Origin: an uncultured Prochlorococcus sp. | GTDB taxonomy: Bacteria > Cyanobacteriota > Cyanobacteriia > PCC-6307 > Cyanobiaceae | DNA length: 42,003 bases | NCBI RefSeq assembly: GCF_902616385.1 | Contig: NZ_CACMSM010000011.1 | Location: forward strand, 1-42,003 | Reading direction: 5' to 3' | In this document: positions 23,087 to 33,000 of the stretch, piece after piece | How positions within the stretch are numbered: position 1 is the first letter of the stretch | Layout: each line of letters opens with the position of its first letter | The notes under the pieces: model-generated | What the model was told of the DNA's origin: nothing | Databases searched by the model: none | What the model saw: only the letters and a program-made list of their open reading frames with translations | Position numbers and translations under genes: made by a program

Positions 23087-23145
23087 GTATTTTGACAAAT
23101 AAATTATTTACACTAAATAGAGAATAAAAACAGCTCAGTTATTCC

Positions 23146-23194
23146 AAAAAAAATACCCACCAAAAACCTGTTTTAGCAAGCATTTTGATGGGTA
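23146..23194 (-). terminator. Strong Rho-independent terminator of the purK-side RNA
   Basis: Minus strand: TACCCATCAAAA (23194-23183) pairs with TTTTGGTGGGTA (23165-23154), 12 bp with one T-G wobble, and eight Ts follow (23153-23146). On the plus strand the wobble becomes a C-A mismatch, which supports minus-strand use. Confidence 0.7.
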
Positions 23195-23340
23195 ACACCG
23201 GATCCCCGTCAGTTCTCTGCTGCATCGACCTGGAAATGCCAGTAGAGGATTCAAAGTGGGCTTTCGTTTCCGATTACAAGATCGGTTTACTACCGCATCA
23301 CGACAGTCTCCTCATGTCGAAATAGAGTCAGATCAGAGCA
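23154..23340 (-). ncRNA. ssrS: Structured RNA downstream of purK, probable 6S RNA
   Basis: No ORF covers this GC-richer island. Long-range pairs close it: TGATG/CATCA, GGTA/TACC, ACC/GGT and GATC/GATC (23186-23204 with 23280-23300), interrupted by small bulges, enclosing a terminal stem CTCTGCTG/CAGTAGAG (23215-23247). A separate hairpin CGACA/TGTCG lies at 23301-23319. A rod with a central bubble fits 6S RNA, which in cyanobacteria lies near purK as I recall. 6S RNA binds RNA polymerase holoenzyme. Ends and strand are not proven: the minus strand is chosen for the terminator and shared orientation with purK, but a TTGACA-16-TAAATA promoter on the plus strand (23092-23119) is the alternative. 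Confidence 0.5.
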
Positions 23341-23392
23341 CATAAAGAAGAACTTAACCAAAGATCCAGCAATTTAACTCTAACTTATTTTT

Positions 23393-24583
23393 TTATGCAT
23401 TTGGAGATGGCCAAATGTCTCTTACCATAGTTAACAAAATTTGAGCTTCATCATATCTTTCTGAATGAGTTTTACCATTCAATAAGAATGTGATGTGAGC
23501 CATTTTTCTTCCCAGAATTTCGCGAGATTTGCCATAACAATGAATATTAGAACCCTCAATTTCAGATAACATTTTAATTCTGGTTTCCATTGAGATTGGG
23601 AAATTTTTTTTTAACCCCAGTAGATTTATCATAATTGCACCTTCACAGTTCATTTTTATTTCAGGTGGCATTATCCCAGAAGAAATGCAAACATATTGAT
23701 CAAACTGACTGGAAGTGCAAGCTTCAATAGAGTAATGAGCTGAGTTATGTGTTCTAGGAGCTATTTCATTAATTAAAAGACCATTATCTCCATAGAAGAA
23801 TTCAATAGCTAAAACTCCAACGTAATTAAGTTCATTGACTATTGAAGAGAAAATGTTTATTGCAAATAAGTTCAAATCATATTCATTTGTTCCAGGTGCA
23901 AGAACCCAATCACAAACATGGTTTGATTGGAATGTCTCAACTATTGGAAAGAATCTTATCTTACCGGTCTTATCTCTTGAGCCAACGAGTGCTAGTTCTT
24001 TTTCATACTCTATCCATTCTTCTATTAACCATTCATCAGAATTATTCTCTGTTAAAAAAGAATCTAAATCTTCTTTAGTCTTTATTTTTCTGTTACCTTT
24101 ACCGTCATATCCACCTTTATTTGATTTAGCCATTAGAGGAAAATTCCAATTATTGATTTCCTCATACGAGAGATTTTTAAAATCTTCAATGCTTATCCAT
24201 TTTGGACATGGAATATTCATTCTATCTATTAATTTTTTTTGAGAAAACCTATCTACTAATGGCTTAATTGCATTAAGGCTTGGGACAAAAATATCTTTAT
24301 TGTCAATTAAATTTAATTTATCAATTTTTATCCATTCATTTTCAAAAATTATTTTTTCACACTCATTCATTAAAGATTTATTACCTCTTATCTTTAAAGG
24401 ATCAGCTTCTATGACATGATCTGCTTTTGAACCAGCAGGATCATCATAAGATTTTGTTTGCACACATACTTCTAAATTTCTTTTTTTTGCTGCCTCGGTT
24501 AACATCAGAGCCAGTTGACCACCTCCAATTATTCCCAGGGAATAATTTTTCTTAATATCCTTTATATTTTTTTTAAAACTCAT
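23393..24583 (-). CDS. purK: 5-(carboxyamino)imidazole ribonucleotide synthase PurK
   Basis: Converts AIR, bicarbonate and ATP to N5-CAIR in de novo purine synthesis; PurE then completes the step. ATP-grasp enzyme of 396 residues, slightly longer than typical. The N-terminal nucleotide-binding glycine loop LGIIGGGQLALML is at 16-28, the ATP-grasp core shows KSNKGGYDGKGN near 155 and the carboxylate end EIAPRTHNSAHYSIE near 275, which is the PurK hallmark. Divergent from aroB with a 125-base gap. The structured RNA lies just downstream on the same strand. Confidence 0.94.
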   Translation of the reverse strand: MSFKKNIKDIKKNYSLGIIGGGQLALMLTEAAKKRNLEVCVQTKSYDDPAGSKADHVIEADPLKIRGNKSLMNECEKIIFENEWIKIDKLNLIDNKDIFVPSLNAIKPLVDRFSQKKLIDRMNIPCPKWISIEDFKNLSYEEINNWNFPLMAKSNKGGYDGKGNRKIKTKEDLDSFLTENNSDEWLIEEWIEYEKELALVGSRDKTGKIRFFPIVETFQSNHVCDWVLAPGTNEYDLNLFAINIFSSIVNELNYVGVLAIEFFYGDNGLLINEIAPRTHNSAHYSIEACTSSQFDQYVCISSGIMPPEIKMNCEGAIMINLLGLKKNFPISMETRIKMLSEIEGSNIHCYGKSREILGRKMAHITFLLNGKTHSERYDEAQILLTMVRDIWPSPNA

Positions 24584-24708
24584 AGCATGATTTTATTACC
24601 ATTTCTAATTCTTAACAACTGAATTTTTAAGTTTCTAGAGCTTAGATTTTGCTAATATATAAAGTATTTAATACTAAATATTTATAAATTTTAACTAGGT
24701 AATCAATT

Positions 24709-25800
24709 GTGAATAAGAGAAAAATATTAGTCCCATTAGGTGATAAGTCATACGAAGTAACACTAGAAGCAGGGTTACTGAATAATATCAGCGAAGAACT
24801 CTTAAGAATTGGAATAACAAAGAATAGAAAAATACTTGTGATTTCAAATGAAGGAATATCAAATTTGTATGGAGAAAAATTCTTAAATAATTTAAAAGAT
24901 AATCAATACAAGGCCAAAATGTTCCTTATCAAGGCTGGAGAATCATATAAAAACCTAAAAACCTTAAGTGAAATATATGATGTTGCATTTGAATTTGGCT
25001 TAGATAGAAATTCAATAATTATTGCCCTTGGAGGAGGAATTGTTGGAGATGTGAGTGGTTTCGCAGCTGCTACTTGGCTAAGAGGCATCGAATATATTCA
25101 GATTCCAACAACATTATTATCGATGGTTGATTCATCTGTGGGAGGAAAAACAGGAGTAAATCATCCAAAAGGTAAGAATTTAATTGGAGCCTTCAATCAA
25201 CCTAAAGCAGTTTTTATTGATCCAGAAACTTTAAAAAGTTTGCCCAAAAGAGAATTTAATGCAGGCATGGCCGAAGTAATAAAATACGGAGTAATAAGAG
25301 ATAAAGAACTTTTCGAATACTTAGAAATTGAAAAACACAAGAATGAACTTATAAATCTCAAGAATGATTATCTAATTAAAATAATTAATAGTTCAATAAA
25401 AACAAAGTCTCATATTGTTTCTCAAGACGAACATGAAAATGGTGTTAGAGCTATATTGAATTATGGTCATTCTTTTGGTCACGTCATTGAAAATTTATGT
25501 GGATACGGCAAATTTCTTCATGGTGAGGCAATATCAATTGGTATGAATATTGCTGGAAAAATAGCAATTGAGAAAGGGTTATGGTCTCAAGAAGAATTAG
25601 AAAGACAGCAAATTCTATTAGAGAGTTACGATCTTCCTACAGAGATCCCCAAAATAAATAAAGAAGAGGTTCTGACAATACTTATGGGCGACAAGAAAGT
25701 TCGTGATGGCAAAATGAGATTTATATTACCGAAAGAAATTGGTACTGTTGATATATATGATGACGTAGAAGATTCATTATTTTTAAAGTTTTTTTCTTAA
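24709..25800 (+). CDS. aroB: 3-dehydroquinate synthase
   Basis: Second step of the shikimate pathway: cyclises DAHP to 3-dehydroquinate using NAD+ and a divalent metal. 363 residues, normal length. NAD-binding [13 protein letters not shown] is near 107-119, then [20 protein letters not shown]. Metal ligands are the Glu of MAEVIKYG and the His residues of [11 protein letters not shown] and FLHGEAI. GTG start. The 3' end overlaps the convergent methyltransferase by 4 bases. Confidence 0.96.
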   Translation: MNKRKILVPLGDKSYEVTLEAGLLNNISEELLRIGITKNRKILVISNEGISNLYGEKFLNNLKDNQYKAKMFLIKAGESYKNLKTLSEIYDVAFEFGLDRNSIIIALGGGIVGDVSGFAAATWLRGIEYIQIPTTLLSMVDSSVGGKTGVNHPKGKNLIGAFNQPKAVFIDPETLKSLPKREFNAGMAEVIKYGVIRDKELFEYLEIEKHKNELINLKNDYLIKIINSSIKTKSHIVSQDEHENGVRAILNYGHSFGHVIENLCGYGKFLHGEAISIGMNIAGKIAIEKGLWSQEELERQQILLESYDLPTEIPKINKEEVLTILMGDKKVRDGKMRFILPKEIGTVDIYDDVEDSLFLKFFS

Positions 25801-26987
25801 CGTAAACAGGTTGAATTTATATTCATTTTCTTCTCATTTAACTTTTTAAACACAAACCACTTAAAATCACCCAAACAAACAGGATCAACGAGTCTAAGTA
25901 ATGCCTCTCTCCTTAGAAGGGCATTTGATAAATCCTCTTTAATTTCTTTCTGAATCCCATAAAGTCTCTCTGCCAATCCAAGTGACAACAAAGCCTCTCC
26001 TTGTTTAGTTATTCCAATAGTATCAAATCCAAGAGTCTCAGCATCATTAATTAAAGTTTCTATGCACACATGCGATGTTAAATCGCAATTTCCAGGAGAA
26101 TCTAGGACATTATTCGACATTTTTTGATTTTCATAAGAAACTATCGTCCCATCAGAATTCTTAGAGGTGTAGTATTTTTTGGCTTCTTTAGCGTAATCAA
26201 TTATCAATAAAATACCATTATTAATTTTTTGATAAATAGCTTTTAACCATTTTGAGTTATCTATATGCCATTCTGTAGTCCATCCTTCAAGAGCATCTTC
26301 AGGCGGAATAGTGATTCCCAACTGACTTTTAGCAAGTTCAAAACTTTTTTCCAATTCACTTGTAATTGGCATTTTATCAAAAAATAATTTATGAGATTTT
26401 TTGTCTATAGAAACTGCTTGTCGAATTAATTTTCCCTTTGAAAAGGTTATTCTCTCTACGGGTAAAGCATCCAAAACCTCATTTGCTATAACTATTCCAT
26501 TTATATTATTTTCCTCTACTTCATCCAAACCTTTCCATAAAATATCAATACCTAGGTTCAAAAATTCCTCCAATTTATTTCTTTGTTTTTCTACCATCCC
26601 TTCATTAGGTTCAATAATTACAAAAGAAACTCCTTCTAAAAAATTCTTGTTGTATTCTAAAAAATATTTAATTAATCCACTCATAAAGCTTCCATCTCCA
26701 GCTCCAAATTCAGTTACAGCTAATTTCTGATTAGATAAAAAACTACTTTTAAACTGAATCAACCAATCTTCTATTTGTTTACCCACCAAAAAAGCAAAAT
26801 CATCAGATAAAGATGGTGATGTGACAAAATCTCCTCGAACGCCTAACTCAGCTTTACCGCTGCCGTAATAACCATTAATAGGATCATTTAATGCAAAATT
26901 CATAAAGTCATAAAAACTTATAGTCCCACCCATTTTTTTTATTTTTTTTACTAACCAATCTGGATTATTCGCGGGTAAGCTGTTCAT
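25797..26987 (-). CDS. SAM-dependent methyltransferase, MidA/NDUFAF7 family
   Basis: 396-residue class I methyltransferase of the DUF185/MidA family; the mitochondrial homologue NDUFAF7 methylates an arginine of complex I. Visible: the conserved start region [33 protein letters not shown], the SAM loop [10 protein letters not shown] near 94 and [11 protein letters not shown] near 170. In cyanobacteria a role with NDH-1 assembly is an inference. Convergent with aroB; divergent from the TPM protein with a 31-base gap that must hold both promoters. Confidence 0.88.
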   Translation of the reverse strand: MNSLPANNPDWLVKKIKKMGGTISFYDFMNFALNDPINGYYGSGKAELGVRGDFVTSPSLSDDFAFLVGKQIEDWLIQFKSSFLSNQKLAVTEFGAGDGSFMSGLIKYFLEYNKNFLEGVSFVIIEPNEGMVEKQRNKLEEFLNLGIDILWKGLDEVEENNINGIVIANEVLDALPVERITFSKGKLIRQAVSIDKKSHKLFFDKMPITSELEKSFELAKSQLGITIPPEDALEGWTTEWHIDNSKWLKAIYQKINNGILLIIDYAKEAKKYYTSKNSDGTIVSYENQKMSNNVLDSPGNCDLTSHVCIETLINDAETLGFDTIGITKQGEALLSLGLAERLYGIQKEIKEDLSNALLRREALLRLVDPVCLGDFKWFVFKKLNEKKMNINSTCLR

Positions 26988-27018
26988 CGGCGAAAATATA
27001 AAGAGATAAAACTTATTT

Positions 27019-27816
27019 ATGCCTTCAAAGATTAACTATTTATTAGGAATATTTCTATCTATATTAGTTTTAATTTCACATAAACCCGTTTTCGCTATAA
27101 ATAATCCAAATCTCTTACCAGAAAAAAAAACACCAGTAATTGATTTAGCTAAAACATTAAGCCCTAATCAGAAAAAATCTTTAGAGGAAAAGCTCAACAA
27201 TCTAGAAATTGAAAGTGGGTGGAAAATTAAATATTTATCCCAATTTGAGAGTTCACCTGGTAGTGCAATAAAAGACTATTGGGATTTAGATGAGACAAGT
27301 TTGTTGATAGTTGCGGATCCTAGAGGGGGAAATTTACTGAACTTTAACGTCGGAGAGGCTTATTTTAATTTTATGCCAAGGTTATTTTGGGTTGAACTTC
27401 AAACAAGATTTGGCAACCAATACTATGTTAAAGATCACGGTGAGGATGGTGCAGTATTAGATGCAATTGATTCAGTAAAGATTTGTCTCGAAAGAGGAGG
27501 ATGCCAAGTTGTCCCTGGCCTACCCAAAGAGCAATATGTATGGACTTTATGTACATCGATTCTTGGAGGTTTAGTAGCAGGTTTTGCATCTGCCCCAAGA
27601 AAAGAAGGTCAAGTCATTTCAATTGGATTTTTAGCTCTTCTTTCTCCTTTATGGGGAATGTTATTTGGAATTTTTGGTTTGGCACCGATAATATCCAGAA
27701 CAAATGATTTATTACCTTTATTTAAAAATGGTTTAGCTTTTACAGCCGCAGGAATTGCGGGTTATATCTTGTCTCAAACATTTTTTTCAAGATATGAAAA
27801 GCCCAATAATACCTAA
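27019..27816 (+). CDS. TPM-domain protein (Psb32/TLP18.3-like), membrane anchored
   Basis: 265 residues. A signal peptide of about 26 residues ends near FAINN; the TPM domain follows (VIDLAKTLSPNQKKSLEEKL, then SLLIVADPRGGNLLNFNVG and a late YYVKDHGEDGAVLDAI). Hydrophobic helices at the C-terminus (about 170-190, 195-220, 232-250) anchor it. In plants and Synechocystis, TPM proteins help photosystem II repair. The domain is lumenal or periplasmic. Function here is inferred from the family. Confidence 0.8.
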   Translation: MPSKINYLLGIFLSILVLISHKPVFAINNPNLLPEKKTPVIDLAKTLSPNQKKSLEEKLNNLEIESGWKIKYLSQFESSPGSAIKDYWDLDETSLLIVADPRGGNLLNFNVGEAYFNFMPRLFWVELQTRFGNQYYVKDHGEDGAVLDAIDSVKICLERGGCQVVPGLPKEQYVWTLCTSILGGLVAGFASAPRKEGQVISIGFLALLSPLWGMLFGIFGLAPIISRTNDLLPLFKNGLAFTAAGIAGYILSQTFFSRYEKPNNT

Positions 27817-27838
27817 ATATGATCAGAGATATTTAATC

Positions 27839-28672
27839 CTAAAAAAATTTATCTTCTTCGCGAATTTCACCAGACTCTGAATACCATCGATGAGAAACAT
27901 CCCTTAATTCCTTATTTTCAAACTCAATCCATGAAAAGTTAATTAGCAATTTCCCATCTTCATCAGTTTTATATCTTGGTACTACAGCAGTATTGAAATA
28001 AATTGTTCCTTTGCTATCAATTTTGAACATCTCTCTTAAACCAAGATTTCTTTTAAGCCGGTTGTGCATATGACCAAAAATTACAAGATCAACTTTTCTT
28101 CTCTTTTGTATTTGAGAAATAGCAGCAGACAAATCTCTATCTCCCCAATCTGAAGAGGGTAATTTCCAGTCTTTCCCACAAATGCTTGTAGGTTCTGAAC
28201 CTAAACCCGAAGGACCCGCATGAGACATAATTATTAGAGGTATTTCTTCAATAGTCTCTTCTGAACATTTGATAATTTTATTTATTGAATCTTGTTCGGT
28301 TATAGGTCCATAAACGCCTCTAACTTCTTTTGAAAGATAGTAGCCGCCGCCAGAACTACATGGTCTAGCAGACAATAAATTTATTTGATTATTAAAAACT
28401 TTCAAATCCCATGCACAATATTTTTCACCAAGAACACGTATCTGCTTTGAGAGAGTTTCGCCTGTAGAATCTTTCCCTCTATCATGATTTCCTAAAATCA
28501 CAAAAGTAGGAATTTTGATCTCATTAATTTTTTTAATTATTTTGACACTTCCATCAGAAATATCACCAACAAATAAAACAATATTTGGTTTGATAATCGA
28601 TAAAACTTTCAAGTCTAATTCAGACCATTGACCATGACAGTCACCAACAATAGCAATTTTTAAATTTGTCAG
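27839..28672 (-). CDS. Metallophosphoesterase, TIGR04168-type, non-canonical start
   Basis: Calcineurin-like phosphoesterase, 277 residues if started at CTG 28672. Ligand motifs: GDCHGQW near the start, GDISDG, GNHDRG, SHAGPSG and GHMHNR. Family members are cyanobacterial and plant-plastid phosphoesterases of unknown substrate. The first internal start a gene caller would choose is TTG at 28612, but this would delete the first metal motif (D-x-H), so the true start must be upstream. No ATG, GTG or TTG is in frame between that motif and the upstream stop; CTG (28672) or ATT (28675) remain. It is divergent from nadA. Confidence 0.8.
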   Translation of the reverse strand: MTNLKIAIVGDCHGQWSELDLKVLSIIKPNIVLFVGDISDGSVKIIKKINEIKIPTFVILGNHDRGKDSTGETLSKQIRVLGEKYCAWDLKVFNNQINLLSARPCSSGGGYYLSKEVRGVYGPITEQDSINKIIKCSEETIEEIPLIIMSHAGPSGLGSEPTSICGKDWKLPSSDWGDRDLSAAISQIQKRRKVDLVIFGHMHNRLKRNLGLREMFKIDSKGTIYFNTAVVPRYKTDEDGKLLINFSWIEFENKELRDVSHRWYSESGEIREEDKFF

Positions 28673-28775
28673 AATTTTTTCTGTTTAAAGGCATATAATC
28701 TATTTAGAGATATTCTAAATCCTGACCAGTATAACTTCTACTGCAAAACAGAAATCAGTTCAAAACGAAGAGGAT

Positions 28776-29690
28776 TTGATTTCTGAAATAAAGGAGCGTT
28801 GCGGAAAAGCTAATGCAATTATTCTTGCGCACTATTATCAAGCTCCAGAGATTCAGGAAATTGCAGATTTTATTGGCGATTCATTAGATCTTTCTAGGAA
28901 AGCTGCAAATAATGACGCAGATATAATAATTTTTTGCGGTGTGCACTTTATGGCCGAAACCGCAAAAATACTTAGCCCTAATAAAAAAGTCCTGTTACCA
29001 GATATTGACGCAGGATGCTCATTAGCAGACGATTGTCCTTCAGATAAATTTCAAAAATTCAGAGAAGAAAATCCAGATCACTATGTAGTAAGTTATATAA
29101 ATTGTACTGCAGAAGTAAAAGCTCAAAGTGATCTGATATGTACAAGCAGTAATGCAGTCTCATTAATTAAAAAGATACCTGAAGATAAAAAGATAATATT
29201 TGCGCCAGATCAGAACCTTGGGAGATGGGTACAGAAAAATTCAGGAAGAGATCTTAAATTATGGCGTGGCAGCTGCATTGTTCATGAATCATTTAGTGAA
29301 GAAGCACTTCTAAAATTAAAATATCAAAATCCAGGATCAAAAGTAATTGCTCATCCTGAATGTAGTCAAAATTTACTAATCCTTTCAGACTTTATTGGAT
29401 CAACAAGTAAGCTGCTTGATTTCGTAAGTAAAGATCCATCTAAAACTTACTTGGTACTAACTGAACCTGGAATAATTCATCAAATGAAAAAGAAAGAACC
29501 TAATAAAATTTTTATTGAAGTTCCCGATGTAGAAGGTTGTAAATGTAACGAGTGTCCATATATGAAATTAAATACTTTAGAAAAAATTCTTGATTGTTTG
29601 AAAAATAATTCCCCGTCTATTGAACTAGACCAAGAAATAATAAGAAGAGCCTATGTGCCAATAAAGAGAATGCTGGATATGAGTAATTAA
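28776..29690 (+). CDS. nadA: Quinolinate synthase NadA
   Basis: Condenses iminoaspartate with dihydroxyacetone phosphate to quinolinate in NAD synthesis, using a [4Fe-4S] cluster. Conserved: ILAHYYQAPEIQEIADFIGDS, YINCTAEVKAQ (cluster Cys), HPECSQ (Cys) and CKCNECPYMK (Cys), all intact. 304 residues from the TTG at 28776. The frame stays open upstream to CTG 28722 (start MTSITSTAK if read as Met), which would add 18 residues; both starts are non-ATG. The 3' end overlaps the convergent protease by 4 bases. NadB is not in the window. Confidence 0.93.
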   Translation: MISEIKERCGKANAIILAHYYQAPEIQEIADFIGDSLDLSRKAANNDADIIIFCGVHFMAETAKILSPNKKVLLPDIDAGCSLADDCPSDKFQKFREENPDHYVVSYINCTAEVKAQSDLICTSSNAVSLIKKIPEDKKIIFAPDQNLGRWVQKNSGRDLKLWRGSCIVHESFSEEALLKLKYQNPGSKVIAHPECSQNLLILSDFIGSTSKLLDFVSKDPSKTYLVLTEPGIIHQMKKKEPNKIFIEVPDVEGCKCNECPYMKLNTLEKILDCLKNNSPSIELDQEIIRRAYVPIKRMLDMSN

Positions 29691-31021
29691 TTTAATGAAA
29701 ATACTTTATCTTCCTTATTAATTTTTAGGAATGCATTAAGGTTTGTGGTGTCGGGATTAAATTCGCTTATCTGATTCTTTCTATTAATTATATTTATTAG
29801 CTCTTTTTCACCTGCTCTATATTGTTTATCTTTTCTAGTTCCTATCTCTCTTTGAAGTATAGGGTTTATATTCATTCTTACTTCTATGTCTGGAATAATT
29901 CCAGATTTGTTTATATCAGTGCCGTTCGGAGTTAAATACTTAGCGACTGTAACAGTTAGACCTGAACCATCAACTAAAGTTCTCATGGATTGAACTAGAC
30001 CTTTACCAAATGTTTTCTTCCCAACTAATTTTCCTCTTTTGTTATCTTTTATTGCACCAGAAACTATTTCACTAGCACTAGCAGAACCCTCATTAACTAA
30101 GACAACTAAGGGCTTTTTTGTTAGAGCTTGACCGTTTCCTTTTTTTGTTTCTTTTAAACCATCTTTACTTACTGTACTTACTATTACTCCTTTGTTAATG
30201 AAGTGCCTTGAGATATCAATGCTTGATTCTAATAATCCTCCAGGATTACTTCTCAAGTCAAGAACATATCCTGCGACTTTTTTTGTTTCTAAATCCTTAA
30301 TAGCATCTCTAGTTTCTTTGGATGCATTTGCATTAAATTGTTTAATTCTTAAATAGCCAATTGATAATCCATTTTTGGTTTGATTGACTTTACTTGATAC
30401 AGATTTTATTTCAATTTTTTCTCTTGATAAAGTCTTAAAAAAGGATTGAGTACCTCTAAGAATTTCAAGCTTTACTTTAGTACCTCTTTGTCCTCTTATT
30501 AATTTCACGGCATCCTCAATATTCATACCTTCAGTAGAAATATCATCTATAGATAATATTTTATCTCTTGCTTTAATTCCAGCATCAAATGCAGGGGTGC
30601 CCTCTATGGGAGAAATAATTATTAAATCATCAGATTCTTTATCTTTAACTATTTGGATACCAACTCCAGTTAATTCGCCAGAGGTATCAATTCTCATTTG
30701 ATTAAATTCCTTAGGTTCTAAAAATCTCGTATAAGAATCATCTAAATTAGAAAGCATATCTCTAATCGCATCATAAGCTTCATTGCTGTCTGAATATGTT
30801 TTTGATAAAACTTCTTTTCTTAGATTAATCCAATTGGACTTTTGAAATTTGCCGCTTGAATCAAGAAAATCTCTATATACAATTTGCCAAACATGATCAA
30901 TTACTTCTTTATAACTATTATTTAAAACTGTTGCCTCTGCAAAATTATTTAAAAATAACCCTGAAAAGGATGTCGCAAACAGAAATATATATTTTTTTTT
31001 AAGCAATTTTCTTATCTTCAA
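29687..31021 (-). CDS. C-terminal processing peptidase (S41, Ctp type)
   Basis: 444 residues. Basic N-terminus and hydrophobic signal (FLFATSFSGLFL), signal cleavage near 30. A PDZ domain lies at about 115-195 (GVGIQIVKDKE and GTPAFDAGIKARDKILSI). The S41 catalytic dyad is visible: Ser in NEGSASASEI near 314 and Lys in VGKKTFGKG near 338. Ctp enzymes trim C-termini in the lumen or periplasm, such as the D1 precursor of photosystem II; which of the Ctp paralogues this is (CtpA, CtpB or CtpZ) cannot be decided from sequence here. Confidence 0.9.
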   Translation of the reverse strand: MKIRKLLKKKYIFLFATSFSGLFLNNFAEATVLNNSYKEVIDHVWQIVYRDFLDSSGKFQKSNWINLRKEVLSKTYSDSNEAYDAIRDMLSNLDDSYTRFLEPKEFNQMRIDTSGELTGVGIQIVKDKESDDLIIISPIEGTPAFDAGIKARDKILSIDDISTEGMNIEDAVKLIRGQRGTKVKLEILRGTQSFFKTLSREKIEIKSVSSKVNQTKNGLSIGYLRIKQFNANASKETRDAIKDLETKKVAGYVLDLRSNPGGLLESSIDISRHFINKGVIVSTVSKDGLKETKKGNGQALTKKPLVVLVNEGSASASEIVSGAIKDNKRGKLVGKKTFGKGLVQSMRTLVDGSGLTVTVAKYLTPNGTDINKSGIIPDIEVRMNINPILQREIGTRKDKQYRAGEKELINIINRKNQISEFNPDTTNLNAFLKINKEDKVFSLN

Positions 31022-31082
31022 ATAATTCGATATATTTTATTATAAAAAGAATTTATTTATAATTCAAAAATTTGACAAATCC

Positions 31083-32300
31083 TTAAGGATCAATCCACTT
31101 CCCGTCATCCTTAATAAGTTGGATTAAAGCATTAACACCCTCATCTTCAGGTACTCTTTTTATCTCTTCTTTTCTTCTATATAAGGCAATAGTTCCTTTA
31201 CCTTTTCCAACATAACCATAATCAGCATCTGCCATTTCTCCTGGCCCATTAACAATACATCCCATTATTGCTATATCTAGACCCGTCAAATGTGAAGTAG
31301 CGTTCCTAACTTTATCTACAACTTCTTCTAAATTAAAAAGTGTTCTACCACAACTAGGGCAACTAATATATTCAACCATCGTTTTTCTTAGTCCTAAAGA
31401 TTGCAAAATTGAATAGCATACTGGTATTTCCTTTTCTGGAGCTTCTGTTAAAGAAACCCTGATAGTATCTCCTAATCCCTCTGCTAAAAGCGTTCCAATT
31501 CCAGCAGTACTTTTAATCCTTCCATAATCACCATCTCCAGCTTCAGTCACTCCTAAATGTAAGGGATAGTTATATCCTTCTGAGTCAAGTCTATCTGCGA
31601 TCATTCTGTAAGCCGCCATCATGACTGGAGCCCTAGAAGCTTTCATAGAAATAATTATGTTATGAAAATCAAGCTCATCACAAATTTTGACAAACTCCAT
31701 CGCAGATTCTGTCATTCCTAATGGCGTATCTCCATAAGTAAAAAGCATCCTCTCAGATAAAGAACCATGATTAACTCCAATCCTTAGAGCTTTGTTTTCA
31801 GCCTTTAAAACTTCAACTAAAGGTGTAAATCTTTTAAGTATTGTTTGCTTAATAGTTTCAAATTCCTCATCTGTATATTCAGTTCTCGTAGGGTCTGATT
31901 TTTCAAAAACAAACAATCCAGGATTAATTCTTACTTTATCAACATGTTTTGCAACCTCCATTGCAATTTTCATACCATTATGATGAACATCAGCTACCAG
32001 GGGGGTGTTGATATTGTTTTCTAGTAATTTTGCCTTTATATCTCCTACTGCTTTGGCATGTGCTAAGGAGGGGACAGTTAACCTTACTATTTCACAACCC
32101 ACATCATGAAGTCTTTTGATAGCTAAGAAAGCATTTTCGACATCCATAGTATCTTCATTTATCATCGATTGAACTCTTACTGGATAATCACTTCCAATAG
32201 CTATATCACCCACCATTACTGTTCTAGTTATCCTTCTCTCAATATGAGTTGAATATCTTTTAGAGAGACTATTAACCTCTTTAGATTGAGTTAATGACAT
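31083..32300 (-). CDS. ispG: 4-hydroxy-3-methylbut-2-enyl diphosphate synthase IspG
   Basis: Converts MEcPP to HMBPP in the plastid-type MEP isoprenoid pathway with a [4Fe-4S] cluster. 405 residues. TIM-barrel start with [19 protein letters not shown], then VRLTVPS and RINPG; cluster ligands CPSCGRT near 316 and [10 protein letters not shown] near 348. Electron donor in cyanobacteria is ferredoxin. It supplies precursors for chlorophyll phytyl chains, carotenoids and quinones. Stop and next gene are separated by about 60 bases. Confidence 0.96.
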   Translation of the reverse strand: MSLTQSKEVNSLSKRYSTHIERRITRTVMVGDIAIGSDYPVRVQSMINEDTMDVENAFLAIKRLHDVGCEIVRLTVPSLAHAKAVGDIKAKLLENNINTPLVADVHHNGMKIAMEVAKHVDKVRINPGLFVFEKSDPTRTEYTDEEFETIKQTILKRFTPLVEVLKAENKALRIGVNHGSLSERMLFTYGDTPLGMTESAMEFVKICDELDFHNIIISMKASRAPVMMAAYRMIADRLDSEGYNYPLHLGVTEAGDGDYGRIKSTAGIGTLLAEGLGDTIRVSLTEAPEKEIPVCYSILQSLGLRKTMVEYISCPSCGRTLFNLEEVVDKVRNATSHLTGLDIAIMGCIVNGPGEMADADYGYVGKGKGTIALYRRKEEIKRVPEDEGVNALIQLIKDDGKWIDP

Positions 32301-32335
32301 TAAAATTCTTGATATTCAAAAAGGATTTCACTAAA

Positions 32336-32839
32336 TTATACGGCATATAGTTTACCACTTACATTCTCTAGGTCTTTCAAAGTTAGATGGTAAGGTTTAT
32401 TGATTTCTTTTGAAGGAAATCTCAACAAATAAGATGGATGAAAAATTACCATAATTTCTCTCCCATCTTTTTTAACCCATTGACCTCTTAAATTACTTAT
32501 AGGATCTTTAACTTCTAAAATAGCTCTCATAGCAGTAGAACCAGTAAGTAATATAAATTTTGGATCGACTAACTTTATTTGCTGTAATAACCAAGGTTTA
32601 TGAATATTAATTTCTCTAGCAGTGGGTTTTCTATTATTTGGTGGACGACATTTAATTACATTACAAAAATAAACATCCTTCTTATAATCAATTCCAACTT
32701 GCATTAATAATTCGTTTAATAACTTACCAGATTTACCTACATAAGGTTTTCCTTCTAAATCTTCCTGGGCTCCAGGTGCCTCACCAATTACTAACAAATC
32801 TGCGAATACACTTCCTCTCCCAATTACTAACCTTTTCAC
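32336..32839 (-). CDS. Family-4-type uracil-DNA glycosylase, Fe-S ligands lost
   Basis: Removes uracil from DNA after cytosine deamination. 167 residues with family-4 motifs: GEAPGAQEDLEGKPYVGKSG (active-site loop) and HPSYLLR, plus NVIKCRPPNNRKPT. GTG start. Typical family-4 UDGs bind a [4Fe-4S] cluster by four Cys, two of them in an N-terminal CxxC about 20 residues before the active site. Here the protein begins after that CxxC, and the fourth position (after TAREI) reads NIHKP rather than Cys. Only C64 of the ligand set remains (C59 is extra), so the cluster is probably absent. Confidence 0.85.
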   Translation of the reverse strand: MKRLVIGRGSVFADLLVIGEAPGAQEDLEGKPYVGKSGKLLNELLMQVGIDYKKDVYFCNVIKCRPPNNRKPTAREINIHKPWLLQQIKLVDPKFILLTGSTAMRAILEVKDPISNLRGQWVKKDGREIMVIFHPSYLLRFPSKEINKPYHLTLKDLENVSGKLYAV

Positions 32840-33000
32840 AGAAAATAAAACTTTAAATATTTTTATCTTAAGAACTCAAAACATGAAAATAAAATAGATT
32901 AAGAAAATGAACTAAATTAAACCATAGTGTGATAGTTTTATTTATTCTTAATTTATGCATTTGTCATTATTAAAAGTCATATTTGAAAAGTCATAAGTCA

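Noticed and set aside
23092-23119. TTGACA-16-TAAATA promoter on the plus strand for the structured RNA
   Set aside because: It would put an A8 tract and the terminator arm at the RNA 5' end, and the terminator stem pairs better on the minus strand. Not excluded, but not preferred.
23835-24242. 135-aa plus-strand ORF inside purK
   Set aside because: Fully antisense to an intact, well-conserved purK.
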